From: Hibiscus mutabilis
Taxonomy: Eukaryota; Streptophyta; Magnoliopsida; Malvales; Malvaceae
Length of the DNA: 64,000 nucleotides
Assembly (NCBI GenBank): GCA_019671005.1
Contig: CM033718.1
Span: forward strand, 18,852,014 to 18,916,013
Direction: 5' to 3'
Shown: piece by piece, positions 49,014 through 61,900 of the stretch
Position numbering within the stretch: position 1 is the first letter of the stretch
Layout of the letters: every line of letters starts with the position of its first letter
Made by a program: the position numbers and the translations under genes
Notes under the pieces: generated by a model
Seen by the model: only the letters and a program-made list of their open reading frames with translations
Database searches by the model: none
Told to the model about the DNA's origin: nothing

Positions 49014-49602
49014 TTTTTTGAATAAAAGCATTTGGATTTTATTAAACACCATAAAAGATATTACAAATACAATGCATCAAAAAGAAGAAAAAAAGAACTA
49101 GTTCACTAAAAGTATCATACAAATGTACAAAGAAAAACAAACACTTTAATGAAAATTACCATACCATCAAAATCTAAAAACCTTCATAAATCTTCTTATC
49201 TAAGCGAGACACTTTAATGAAAAAAAGTGGTAAACAAACCAAACTATCATTGTAAATTATTTTATTACACAGTTCTGATTATATCGGCTAAATACAATCT
49301 TTGCTATGATCAGTGACAAAATTAAACCAAAAAATTAACACTAAAGATCTTTGCACGAGCACTAAACAACCGCTAAAAGATACTAAAATTGTGTCAAACG
49401 ACATATGAGACGAACTACAAAAACCAACAAAAATATCATTAAGACAAAAAAATACATACCACAAGAGCAAATATTATTAAAAAAAATTAAAAATCAAGAA
49501 AATAAATTATAAAAAAAGTAAGTGAAATAATAAACCCCACTATCAGCAACCAATATAAAAGTTGATTCCGCACCCGGCTAATCAAAGAAAAAAAAAGTGA
49601 AT
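49014..49602 (-). repeat. Interspersed repeat, copy 2 (antisense, A-tailed)
   Basis: It matches 39236-39868 over its length, starting with ATTTGGATTTTATTAAACACC after a T-run and ending near CGGCTAATCAAAGAAAAAAA. Confidence 0.6.
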
Positions 49603-49958
49603 ACCCTTGCTGCGAAGCACTTTTAGAGAGAGAAGTTTTAGGTTTAGCACAATTGTTAACTATTTAAAAAATAATATAAAAGTTTGAAAAGATAAAACAT
49701 CTCTATCTATGGTATAATGTCAACTCAAGCGTATATAATCAATTTGCATGGAAATTAAGTAAAAAAATGCAGACGTAAAAAACCGAAATTCGAATTTCAA
49801 ATCTAAGAAAATCAGAGGGAACAATTGCAAGTGTCCAAATTTGTAACATTGAATTGTCTAGATAAATATAATTACAAAACAGAAAGGGTTAAACACCAGC
49901 CAAGCCAATACAACGGAAACCATATGTACACGAACCCTAAAACAGTGGTCATTGTTAG

Positions 49959-52900
49959 TTAGACACTCACGTCCATCTTTCGAGTCTGAGAGTGAAACAT
50001 TTCAGCTATGTCTGCTGCTGTGCTACACTCCTCGGGGTTTCTGTCTGTCACCGAGCGGATGAACCTCGGAAATCTCATTGAGATGCCACGGGAGGGATGA
50101 ACTAACCCTATCGCAGCCTGATGAACGGGTGATACAGTGAAGTCTGCAGCTCTTATCTGCCAAACAAGTTCCGGAGTGAACCACATATCAGGAACCTCAG
50201 CTGTTTGATAGTAAGCAGGCTTTTTGGCTAAGATCCTTTCTCCGGAAAAGAACTCTTTCATCTGAAATCGATAAACTTAAAGTTTAGGGTAACACGAAGA
50301 ATCGAAACTTATATGTGCAGAGAAATGTGTTACTAGCTAGGTTGCTCTGACTTCATTTATGTCAAAGTATGCATGTCAAACCCACCTACCAATGCATATC
50401 CGACAATGAGTATGGGAATATGACCCTTTAAAGATCATCCAAATATACGAAAAAAAACTTGGGAGATTTTTTTTAAACGCATCCGAGTTGGACATATCTA
50501 CGTAAGCATAGGTTAATAATGGTAGGAACTTTGGAGAGAAACCAGAAGTCACATCTGGTTTCTTGAAGGAGCTATCAAAGAGTGATTCAAACAAGAAAAA
50601 AGCACACTACTTAACCGTGTTATGGCCATTAGATCAAATCTCAGCACCATTATCACTACTCTATCGTTAGAGGAACTGTATAACTTGTACTCCAATAAGT
50701 TGTGAAGCAGATATGCTTGCTGTCAAAATCTTATAGTTCTGAAACAAAACTAGTCTCACACAAAGCATAACGATGTCCAGGTTTTAATTTAAACCATATC
50801 CTTGGTAACATGAAGAAAAATACACTTTCTTGTAAGATATCCAATAAGTGTTAGAGCTTGAGGGAGAGTGTAAGTTGACAAGAAGTGTTAGAGTTTAATT
50901 TAATGTGTAATTAGAGTTTATTTCTAAGTCAGTAGTTTAGATTTACTAGAAGTCTTATTTAAATTAGGGATAAATATTATTTAAATTATAGATAAAAGTA
51001 TAATTTTAGTTATACTGAAACTCTGTATCAGCCTATTTAAAGGCTTATCTCATACACATTTGATTAAGAGAAAATACAGAGAAACACATTTTCTCTGTTG
51101 AAAATATTATTTTTATTCTATCGTTAAACTGTAGCTTTTCATATTTTACTGTTCATTGTTCACCGACGTTCATCTTCTCCGGCCACTATGGCCACTTTCT
51201 CACATGGTATCATGAGCCAACAATGGTCCTGATGTCGTCACCACTGCTGCCATCTCTGATCTGAATCAAATTGGAGATCTGATATTTTTTAGACGCATAT
51301 CATTTTTTTTCCGCTATTGTCATTAGGCCACGCTCATTCCTTGGCTTCTCTCTCGTTGGAATCTTACATCTATGGTGAAATTTCTACTCATTTAATTTTG
51401 TTATTTTGTTCTCTATTTAATGGTTCTATCTTAGCCAATCAAAAAGATATATGAAAAGGTTATAGTTTAGCCTTAAAAATTATTTAGTTCTATCTTAGCC
51501 ATCCATTGTAAAAGATAGGGAAAGGTTATAGTTTAGCCTTAAAAACTATCTGGCTCTATCTTAGCCATCAATTATAAAAGATAGGAGAAGAAGTTCTAGT
51601 TTAGCCTTAAAAACTAGATAATATTTTTTAAGACATTCTACATCAAAGATCCAAGCTAAAATTATAGTTTGTGTAACCACCAGCTTGAGGGGGGTGTAGA
51701 TTTCTGTGATCATTGTTGAATGGAAGCAGCTACTTAGTCCGTAAATGACGGGAAAAGCTGGAAGACATCTCAAAAGATGCAAAAGCCTGAAAAAGATCAT
51801 CACTGACAGAAAAAAGCTGAAAGACATCTAAGGAGGGTGCAGAAACCAATAACAACAGTAAAGTTGGTAGACATCTCAAGAAGGATGCAGAAACCAACAA
51901 CATCGTTTGCAAATTTTCAACAATGGCCGTTCAAAGAACAACATGATTATGTCCTAGCTGTTCAACACAATGGCTCCCAAAAAAGGGGAGATTTTTTCTC
52001 TAACAAACAGCAAAAGAAATATGAGTAGGGCATCACATCCAAGATCCAAGCTGGTGCTCTACTACGTTTGCTCACCAGCTTGAGGGAAGTGTAAGTTATC
52101 CAAGAAGTGTTAAGAGCTTGAGGGGGAGTGTAAGTTGACAAGAAGTGTTAGAGTTTAATTTAATGTGTAATTAGAGTTTATTTCTAAGTCAGTAGTTTAG
52201 AATTACTAGAAGTCTTATTTAAATTATAGATAAAAGTATAATTTTAGTTATACTGAAACTCTGTATCAGCCTATTTAAAGGCTTATCTCTTACACATTTG
52301 ATTAAGAAGAATAAGAGAAAATACAGAAAAACACATTGTTCTCTGTTGAAAATATTATTTTTATTCTATCGTTAAACTGTAGCTTTTCATATTTTATTGT
52401 TCATTTTTCACCGGCATTCATCTTCTCCGGCCACCATGGCCCCTTTCTCACATTTCTAAAATACAAAAATCATCAACGCCCCACTTACCTCTTTGTAAAA
52501 TGAATCAGAGAATCCAGACATAACACGACATACGCTTTGAAAATCTTCAGTGTCTGGGTTGTAACATGCCATGAGGTACGGACTATACCTGCACGAGACA
52601 AGTAACATGCATCAAAGCATGACTTAAAACAAAAAGGACTCACATTGGGACTTGGGAGCATGCCGTAAGGACATGCTGTGCAACGAATGGATATTACTCA
52701 ATTTTAATTCAATAATATACAGCATTTTCTTTGGTAATATATCAACATACTTCATAAAATGCAAATCAGCAATTAGAACATAGGGTCTCTAATAAATCAA
52801 AGGCTATTTATCAAATGATATCAAATTTAAAGCTTACCAGTGCCACGAAGAACGTTTCAGCAAACTTGGGATTTTCTAAGTTACTAGGTTGAAGTTCAAA

Positions 52901-55900
52901 TGCAGTATAATAAAAGAACAATTATGGATTTGTGTTCAATCGTCTATAACATTTCTTTGACAATATCTGAACATACTTCATAAAATACAAACCACTACCC
53001 TTTCACATCAATTCTACATGCTTACTAAACATTGCAGCTGTTAAAACATCTGGTCTCTTAGGTATCACAGGCTATTTATCAAATGATATTAGGCCGAAGT
53101 TCAGATGATTCCAAGAGTCTCTAGGAGCTTATATGTATTTTCTTGATGCCTATCAGTCATATTTACCTACTTATTAGTTTTGCACATGTAATTCCATCCT
53201 AGTGGGCTTAGGAGGGGAGGTTTTCAATCAATAAGACTGCAGAATGTTACACAGTTTCATGAACTTTTAAAATCAAAAGCTTACTATAGACTGAGGAATC
53301 TTACCCTCTATAAATTTCAAATACATCATGAAGCATTATCTAACTACAGCTAAGGGGAATATATATATGGGCATTACCATCCTGCTTTTCTTCCATTACC
53401 ATGCCAAGCACCAATGGGGACTAAATCAAGGGAGTCGCTTAACCCTTCCACATAGTCCCGCTTTACCTAATAGAGATCACCAAGCAATTTGATTCAATAT
53501 TTAACTCTCTTCTTATTTTCTAAACAGTTAAATTATCAAATATTCTGGTAATCACAGAACCTTTAACCATGAATCACTACGCTTTGACGGAAGATATCCA
53601 GCATCAGTATCCAAGGATTTAACCATAATTCCTTCGCATGAAAACTGCAATGCACCTTCAAGGAAGGAATTTATCCGAGTAAATGTGGTTTCACTGGTCA
53701 AACAAGCATCATCCGCTTCCACCTATTAACCAAGAGATTATAAACAATACTAATTAGTCCTATATTGTTCTAACTCTTCATTTTCTTTAAGTACATATAT
53801 CCGAAACATATTTGGTTATGGGTGGAGATATGACCAGGTACCTTCCAAACACATAAAAAAATAATAATAAACAGACCTGTCTCAGACACAAGATAAATAA
53901 GGCTATACCTGACACTCACATCTGAGCTAATAACTAAAATTGGGATTTCGTAAACAAGCACAGTCCAGAGGTCTTACAGTGATTTCTTTTGCATATTCAA
54001 AATGACCCAACTTCTCATCGTGAAACAAATCCTTCAAACCTAATTTTTAAGCATGGCAAAAAGGGATTAAATTTACAACTAGTGAGACTGATAAGAAGGA
54101 ATTTGAAAGAAATTAACCCCAAAAAAATGTGGGAGGGGAAAGGCATACGTTTCCTTCTTTGGCGCAAAGGAACATCTAACAGCCTGTAATAGAGAGTACA
54201 TCATATTTTTTAAGTTGAATGGAAAAAAAAAACAGCAGCAAAAATAAGAGGGACAACTAATTGTAATATAAGGTGTATTTTTCAGACAAAGAGTCTACAT
54301 GGCAATCCACACTCTTTATTCCAGAAAGAACAAAGAATGCTTCACTACAACAATAGCTAGATTTTAAGCGATAGACATACAACAGTATAGGTTGATTTTT
54401 TAGCTTAACAGTATAGGATGATAAAAAGTAAGACTACCCTATGCCACAGCACTGAGTAAAGAACTACACTACCAGGTTACTTGGATTCAAGTGTGAGTGT
54501 CAAATATGGTTATGTATCTAACAAGGGTATGTTCGATCTTTTTAATTTTTTCTATGTATTTGGAGGGTCCTAAGAGGTTTATATCCCCATACCCACTCCG
54601 AATAAACATCGGACACAAGTGTCAAATATGGGTACTTCAAGAAAACTGAAGAGTCAGAGTAGCATAGGTATTTCGTAAAATTAATGGCAATACTGTCAAC
54701 CAACTCATCAGTTTGCTCAACTTAAAACACAAAAGTAAATATGGAGATATTTCAACAAGATTACCAATCTCTATCACTTTAAGAAAGGAGTTTACAAACA
54801 TTGATTGAATCCTTGTACTAGTTGCTCATAAATCCCCATATGTCACAAGGACACTTGACAGCATTTGCATTTGCATTTGCAAGGTCTTCTAGTAAAGGAA
54901 TAAACCAGAGCAGCATATAGTCCATTTTAAATTATGAAAAGAGAGGTTGACACTCAGGGTATTTCAGTTAAATGAAGTAGCTTGAAATGCAGTTGAAAAC
55001 ACAAGACCTGGACCACATTCGAAACATGGCACACTTGGGATAATTACAAGTTCATGCCAAAGTTTTTTTATTGAGGAAACATGTTTGTGGTCAAGGTGAA
55101 ATCGCAGGATGAGAGAAATAAAATGTCTTTAAAGAATTCACACTTTAAAGGAGAAAAATCGCTAGCTGAATTTCTGTTATTTGATGAATTTCTATGCACT
55201 GCATACCTGCACATGGGTATGGGAATATGACTGACTCTTGAAAGATCCTCCAAATACATAGAAAAACCTTATAAACTCACCTAAGTCAGACAAATATTCG
55301 TGTCCAACACTCACACTCAAGTCTGAGTCACATACATGAATTTCTTGCATGCAGTTGCGCAAATGTGTGTATTTGTGAATCAAAGAGGCATGGAGGAAAG
55401 ATATATAACTGATAAATGGAATATTCTATTCTTATTCAATATACTAAATTTCATGCAAAGATTGGTTTATTATTGCTCATGGGAAAGCTCCTGTTGCTTG
55501 AGTTCAAAGAATCAGAAAACATTACTGCTATAACTTGTCCTCAGTCTTGTAGTCTACATATGTATATAGATGTATATCAATAAAAAGAACTCAGAACAAT
55601 TTCAAGAGAGAGTTCAAGATATTTACTGCTCTCCATTAGCAAACATGATATCAAACACAAATACGCAAATGTTAACCTGCATGTTGCAAAGAAAATTAGA
55701 AAGAAACCTCAAAATTTAACTTCAGGATACAGAGGAAAAAATTAAACTTATAAGAGAAGATGAGTGAAAGTGAAAACTACATATTGAAAGGGCCTCTAAC
55801 ATCACTTAGGAAAGCACAAAGGAAACAGGTATATTAAAAACAATTAATGAAACAGCAATGCAGATTGTTCATGTCATAAGATTAATTTCAATTCGCCTAA

Positions 55901-58900
55901 ATGTTTGATGTTTGCACTATAAACTTCCATAAAAAACAGTAAATCTAACCATGTAATATAACAAAGTGAATATAGAGAAAACCTTCATTTTCTCCGCTGT
56001 GATCAAAGAATCTTTGCTCCCTCTTTCTCTTGAAGATAATTCTTGGAAGGACATCAGCTTCTGACCATTCTTCCTATCAATTGCAACAACCTGAAGCCAC
56101 AAAGAGAAACAGAATTAGCAACGTAAAAAAGTAAAAGGCATCTTGCTGTTAGACAATCTCACCTCAGCATCCAATATGAAAGTCCGGGCAGCAGGCTTAG
56201 CAGACTCCTTAATTGTATTAATTAAATCTGGAAATCTTAATGTTGTTTCATCCCCATTTCGTGAAAAGACACGCATTGCTCCATCAGCCAATTTGTGAAT
56301 TTGGACACGCTGACCATCGTATCTGAAAATTACATGCACATGGAACCACTCAGTCATACCCAACATGTGATAAAACTAAGGGACACAGAAGCATGGTGAG
56401 AAACCACAAGATGTGTCTCTTCCAATCGGTTATCCAACTAATGCCATTCAAGAAAAAAACTCAACCACCTTGAATGAACCAAAGAATATGGTGTCATACT
56501 AGAGAGGCATATAAGCTTCACAGTTGTTTCGTGCAGTATCACAAAATAGAAAATAATATACTTCTAAACTTCAGTAACATGAATAATCCACAGAGAAAGA
56601 GAGAGAAGAGCTTACTTATATTCACATGTAAAAGCTTTGTTTTGAAAAAGCTTCAGTACTTCTGGAACCCCATTGGTAATTCTACCATCATGGGCAATAA
56701 TAAATACCACCCATGGGCAACAGCATTAGTACAATTTGATATACAAGAAAGAAACAATAGGGTAGCATGTAAACAACTCAACATACTTTGCAAGCATGGG
56801 CTTGATAGGTATTCCTGGAACCATCGACAAGGTTGATGATGTAAACGCAATACCTTCCTTCATTAGTGAAGGAACAAGTAAATCCTGTCAACAATGCATC
56901 ATGAGCATAAATGTATCACATATATAAAGAACGGGGTAAAGGAAAGGCAACAAACTGGCATGTGCAATGCGTTATTGTCAGAGATCAGATTCCAAAATTA
57001 AGGAGATTGAGTAAGATTTGTAAATATCTTTTATATGTTAGGATCCCTATCTCTAAGGGATTGTTTTTACTAGAATTAGTCGCTTTCCTAGTTTAGAAGT
57101 TACCTAAGTTAAGACATAGGCTTGTATATTTATTTGAAAGTTTCTTGTATGTTATGTAAGAGAGAAATACAATAAAATTCATGGCTTTTGACATGGTATC
57201 AGAGACACTCGTTTTCGGGTCTTAATTCTCTTGTTGAACAGTTTCTTTTAGTTCGTATCATCCCTTGAGAGAGTAGGGTATTTGATTGACAAAATATGGT
57301 CGATGGGGTTGATTACAACAGTACTGAAACTGCTCAAGGAAGCACAATGAGTTAGGAAAGTCACTCTAATCCGATAGGTGACTTACAAAACATACAAGCT
57401 GCCTATAGATTAAATGGTAAGAACTACCTTAAGTGGTCACAATTGGTTCGAACCTTCCTAAAAGAAAGGGGTAAACTCAGTCATCTCCTTGGAACGGGTC
57501 CTAAAGAAGGAGATCCCAGATTCAAGGCTTCGGATGAACAAGACTCATTAGTTATGTCTTGGTTATGGAATTCAATGGTGCCTGAAATTAGTGATACCTG
57601 CATGTTTCTTAGAACAGCCCAGGAGATATGGGAGGCTATAAAACAAACCTATTCGAAGGTTCGAGATGCTGCCCAAATTTATGAAATCAAGAACAAGATT
57701 TCAGCCACCAAACAGGGAAACAAATCAATTACAGAATATTCTAATATGCTGCAGAATCTTTGGCAGGAAATGGACCACTATCAATGTATTCAGATGAAAT
57801 GCAGTGAGGATGCAGCAATTCTAAACAGGTTTGTCGAAAAATATAGGATTTACGATTTTCTTGCTAGACTAAATATAGAATTTGATGCAATGAGAGTCCA
57901 GATTCTAGGAAAAGAAGATCTGCCCTCATTAAATGAAACTATTTCTATCATTCGTGCTGAAGGAAGAAGAGGAGTGATGGTGGTTGAAAACAATCAGATA
58001 GAAAGTTCAGCCTTGGTTACTAGGGCGGTTCCTGAAGGACCAACACGTCTGGAACAACAAAATATTGAAGGCAGACCAGAAGCAACAAGGACTGTGAACA
58101 AGAACTCTTTATGGTGTACTTACTGCAAAAAACCTCGCCACACCAAAGAAAAATGTTGGAGGTTACATGGGAAGCCTCAGTCAGCAAGTAAGAACTTCAC
58201 AGAGAAAGGAAGCTTTGCAAGGGGACAGAGCAGAGCTTATGCAATCAAACAGGTGGCTAAGGAGTCAGATGAACAATCTGTTGAGTTCAACCGAGAAGAA
58301 GTAGAAAAATTGAAGAACCTACTGGAATCTTTAGAAAAACCATCCTCTACAGGTATATGCAATCTGGTTTTTTCAGGTATATCCTCTTCCTTTTCTCAGG
58401 ACTTTAATGCCTTGGAATCATCCACCCACATACCTACCCAAAATCCTAGGTAATTGACTCAGGAGCCACTGATCATATGACTAATTCATCACCAAAATTC
58501 CTCACCTACACACCCTGCCCTAGCAACAAGAAAATCACAGTTGCAGATGGTACTATGGTGACAGTTTCTAGTCAAGGAGATATAGCCATTAGTAAAACCC
58601 TACTGCTTAAAAATGTCCTACATGTGCCAAAACTATTTACTAGCCTTATTTCTATTCCGAAGCTTATCAAAGATACTAACTGCAGTGTTTTGTTTCATCC
58701 TACACAATGCATTTTTCAGGAGCAAGAAACGAAGAGGATGACTGGGCGTGCTAGGGAAATAAATGGCCTATACTACCTTGAAGATCTTGGTGGACCAGCT
58801 AGAGTTTTGATTACTCAACCATTGTCTTTTTTATCCGAATCTACAACCAATAAAGACCAAATCTGGCTACATCATTTTCGCCTTGGTCACCCACCTTTTT

Positions 58901-61900
58901 GACTTTTAAAAACTATGTTTCCCTCCTTGTGTAAATCCTTAAATATTGAAGAATTTCATTGTGAAGTTTATGAACTTGCAAAGCATAAACGTTCTTCTTT
59001 CCCAACAAGTAATAACCAGACCAACAGTCCATTTACCCTTATTCACAGTGATGTTTGGGGGCCTTCTACTATCCCTAATATAACTGGAGCTAGATGGTTT
59101 GTGTCTTTTATAGATGATTGTACTAGGGTTACTTGGATTTACCTACTGAAACAAAAATCAGATGTTACCTCTACCTTTAAAAATTTCTACACCATGGTTA
59201 AGACTCAGTTTGGGACTGAAGTAAAGAGAATCAGATCAAACAATGCCAAAGACTACTTTAACCAAGTCCTATCCCCTTATTTCTTAGAAAATGGTATAAT
59301 CCACGAATCCTCTTGTGTAAATACTCCCCAACAGAATGGGGTAGCAGAAAGTGTAGGTTAATATGTAAATAATAAGAGTTGTAAGTCAATTCGAACTAAG
59401 TAGTTTAGAAGAGTTGTAAGTCTATCCTAACTAAGTAGTTTAGTTAGAGTCTAACTCTATCCATATAAGGGATAAGAGTTTTAGCCGAGAGAATTCTACT
59501 CAATGTAAAACTCCTTGTAAAAGTCTATAAGTAGACTTTATTTTTCTGTAAATCATAATAACAAGAGTAGAAAAACTTCTCTAACCCTATTTTCTACAGA
59601 AAGAAAGAATGGACATCTTCTTGCCGTGACTAGAGCTCTTTTATTTCAAAACAAGGTCCCTAAAAGGTACTGGGGGGAGGCTGTGTTAACTGCCACTTAC
59701 ATAATAAACAGACTACCCACTAAAGTCCTTGCATCCCAAAGTCCCCTTCAAACCCTTACAAATTTCTTTCCCAATTTCAGTCCATCTTTTAACCTAAAAC
59801 CGAGGGTATTTGGGTGTGTTGCTTTTGTTCACATCAATTCTCAAAGCCGAGGTAAACTTGATCCAAGGGCTGTGAAATGTATATTCATTGGCTATTCCTC
59901 AACTCAAAAGGGCTACAAGTGCTACCACCCACCTACAAGGAAATACTACACCTCTGCCGATGTCACTTTTGTTGAAAAAGAGAGTTATTTTACAGTCCCT
60001 TATCTTCAGGGGGAGATATCTTTTAGGGAAGATAAGGATGCAGATTTGTTTTTACTTCAGCCCTTTATTGATCTTTCTACTCATACTCCTACCCCTATAT
60101 ATCCTACTCCATCTTCTCCTCACTCAGAACCTAATACTCCTACTCCTCAAACTCTTCAAACAAACATTAATACCCCACAGCCCAATATTCAAGGCACTAC
60201 TTGTCCCCTAAGGACCTATTCGAGGAGGAAGGCACCTATGCAGATTCAATCATCCCCTTCTCCTGCTCTTGCTCCTGCTCCTGCTCCTGCTCCTACTCCT
60301 ACTCCTATACAATTTGAGGTACATTCTGAAACTCCCTCTGAACAAAATGAGACTGAAAATGCTATATCTGCTTCTGATTTTGAATTTCCCATTGCTATTA
60401 GAAAAGGAAAAAGAACCTGCACCACCAAACACCCCTCCTATTTGTTTATAACCTACAAAAACCTATCTCCTAATCACAGAGCCTTTCTTACTAACCTAAA
60501 TGACATTACTACTCCTAAAACAGTATCCGAGGCATTAGAAAATGAGAACTGGAAAAAGGCTATGAAAGAAGAAATGGAGGCACTGGAGAAGAATAATACA
60601 TGGGATTTAGTGAAGCTGCCGGAAGGGAAGAAACAAAGAGGATGCAGATGGGTGTTTACTGTCAAGTATAAGTCAGATGGTTCTTTGGAAAGGTACAAAG
60701 CAAGATTGGTGGCAAAGAGGTGCTCTCAAACCTATGGAATCGACTATCTTGAAACATTTGTCCCGGTTGCAAAGATGAACACAGTGAGGGTCCTACTTTC
60801 CTTAGCAGCTATTCAGGGATGGAGTTTGCAAATGATTTGACATTAAGAATGCCTTCTTGCATGGGGACCTTGAAGAGGAAGTGTACATGGATATTCCACC
60901 TAGATTTGGTTCGATTACTGGACAGGCAGTTTGCAGATTGAAGAAAGCTCTATATGGACTAAAGCAGTCTCCAAGAGCTTGGTTTGGAAGTTTTACTAAA
61001 GTAATGCTAAGACAAGGTTTCAAACAAAGTTAGGGTGACCATACTGCATTCGTGAAACACTCTCATCATTGGGGAGTAAATCAGTACTATTGGTGTATGT
61101 GGATGATATAATTGTTACAGAAACGATTCTGAAGGAATTGATAGTTTAAAAAGTGTCTTATAAAAGAGTTTGAGGTGAAGGAGCTTGGAAGATTAAAATA
61201 CTTCCTTGGTATTGAGGTGGCACACTCACAACAAGGAATTTTTATATCTCGTGATATACTTTAGACTTCTTTGAAGGAAACTGGAAAATTAGGATGTAAA
61301 CTAGCAGAAACTCCTATAGAAGTCAATCACAAGCTTGGAGAGACAAAGGAGGATAATATGGCAGTTGACAGAAGTTCATTTCAGAGATTCGTGGGAAGGC
61401 TTATCTATTTGTCACACACCGACACTGCACATAGCATATCTTTGTTGGATTTGTGAGCCAATTCATGCACAATCCTAAGGAATCACACCTAAGGGCTATA
61501 GTCCAAATTTTGCAGTACTTGAAGGGCACACTAGGCAAAGGAATTCTGTTTAGAAGAGGGGGGAACTTGACTCTGGAAGCATGCACAGATGCAGACTATG
61601 CAAGATCCATAAGTGATAGAAGGTCAACCTCAGGCTACTGCACTTTCTTTGGAGGAAACTTAGTTACTTGGAGAAGCAAAAAACAGAATGTGGTGGCTAG
61701 ATCCAGTGCAGAAGCTGAATTTCGAGCCATGGCATTGGGAATTTGTGAGTTATTATGGTTGAAGATGATTTTAGAGGACTTGAAGGTAAAATGGAATGGA
61801 CCAATGAAGCTATAATGTGATAACAAGTCAGCAATCAACATTGCTCATAATCCAGTTCAACATGACAGAACAAAACATGTTGAAGTGGATAGACATTTCA

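Larger units (their letters stand above)
50831..52452 (+). mobile_element. Non-autonomous LTR retrotransposon, copy in last LIG6 intron
   Basis: LTRs lie at 50831-51204 and 52090-52452, with a perfect target duplication TTTCT (50826-50830 and 52453-52457). The primer-binding site TGGTATCATGAGCC is at 51205-51218 and the purine tract before the 3' LTR reads CTTGAGGGAAG. The ~885-bp interior is non-coding. It contains three ~66-bp tandem units built on CTATCTTAGCCATC ... TAGCCTTAAAAACTA (about 51421-51620). Same family as 44563-46157. It lies antisense to LIG6, 36 bp from the 3' edge of exon 52489-52588. Confidence 0.9.

Noticed and set aside
60246..60451. Low-complexity frames rich in Leu, or in Arg/Ser and Gly/Ala
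   Set aside because: They are alternative-frame readings of a CTCCTG microsatellite within the copia pol.
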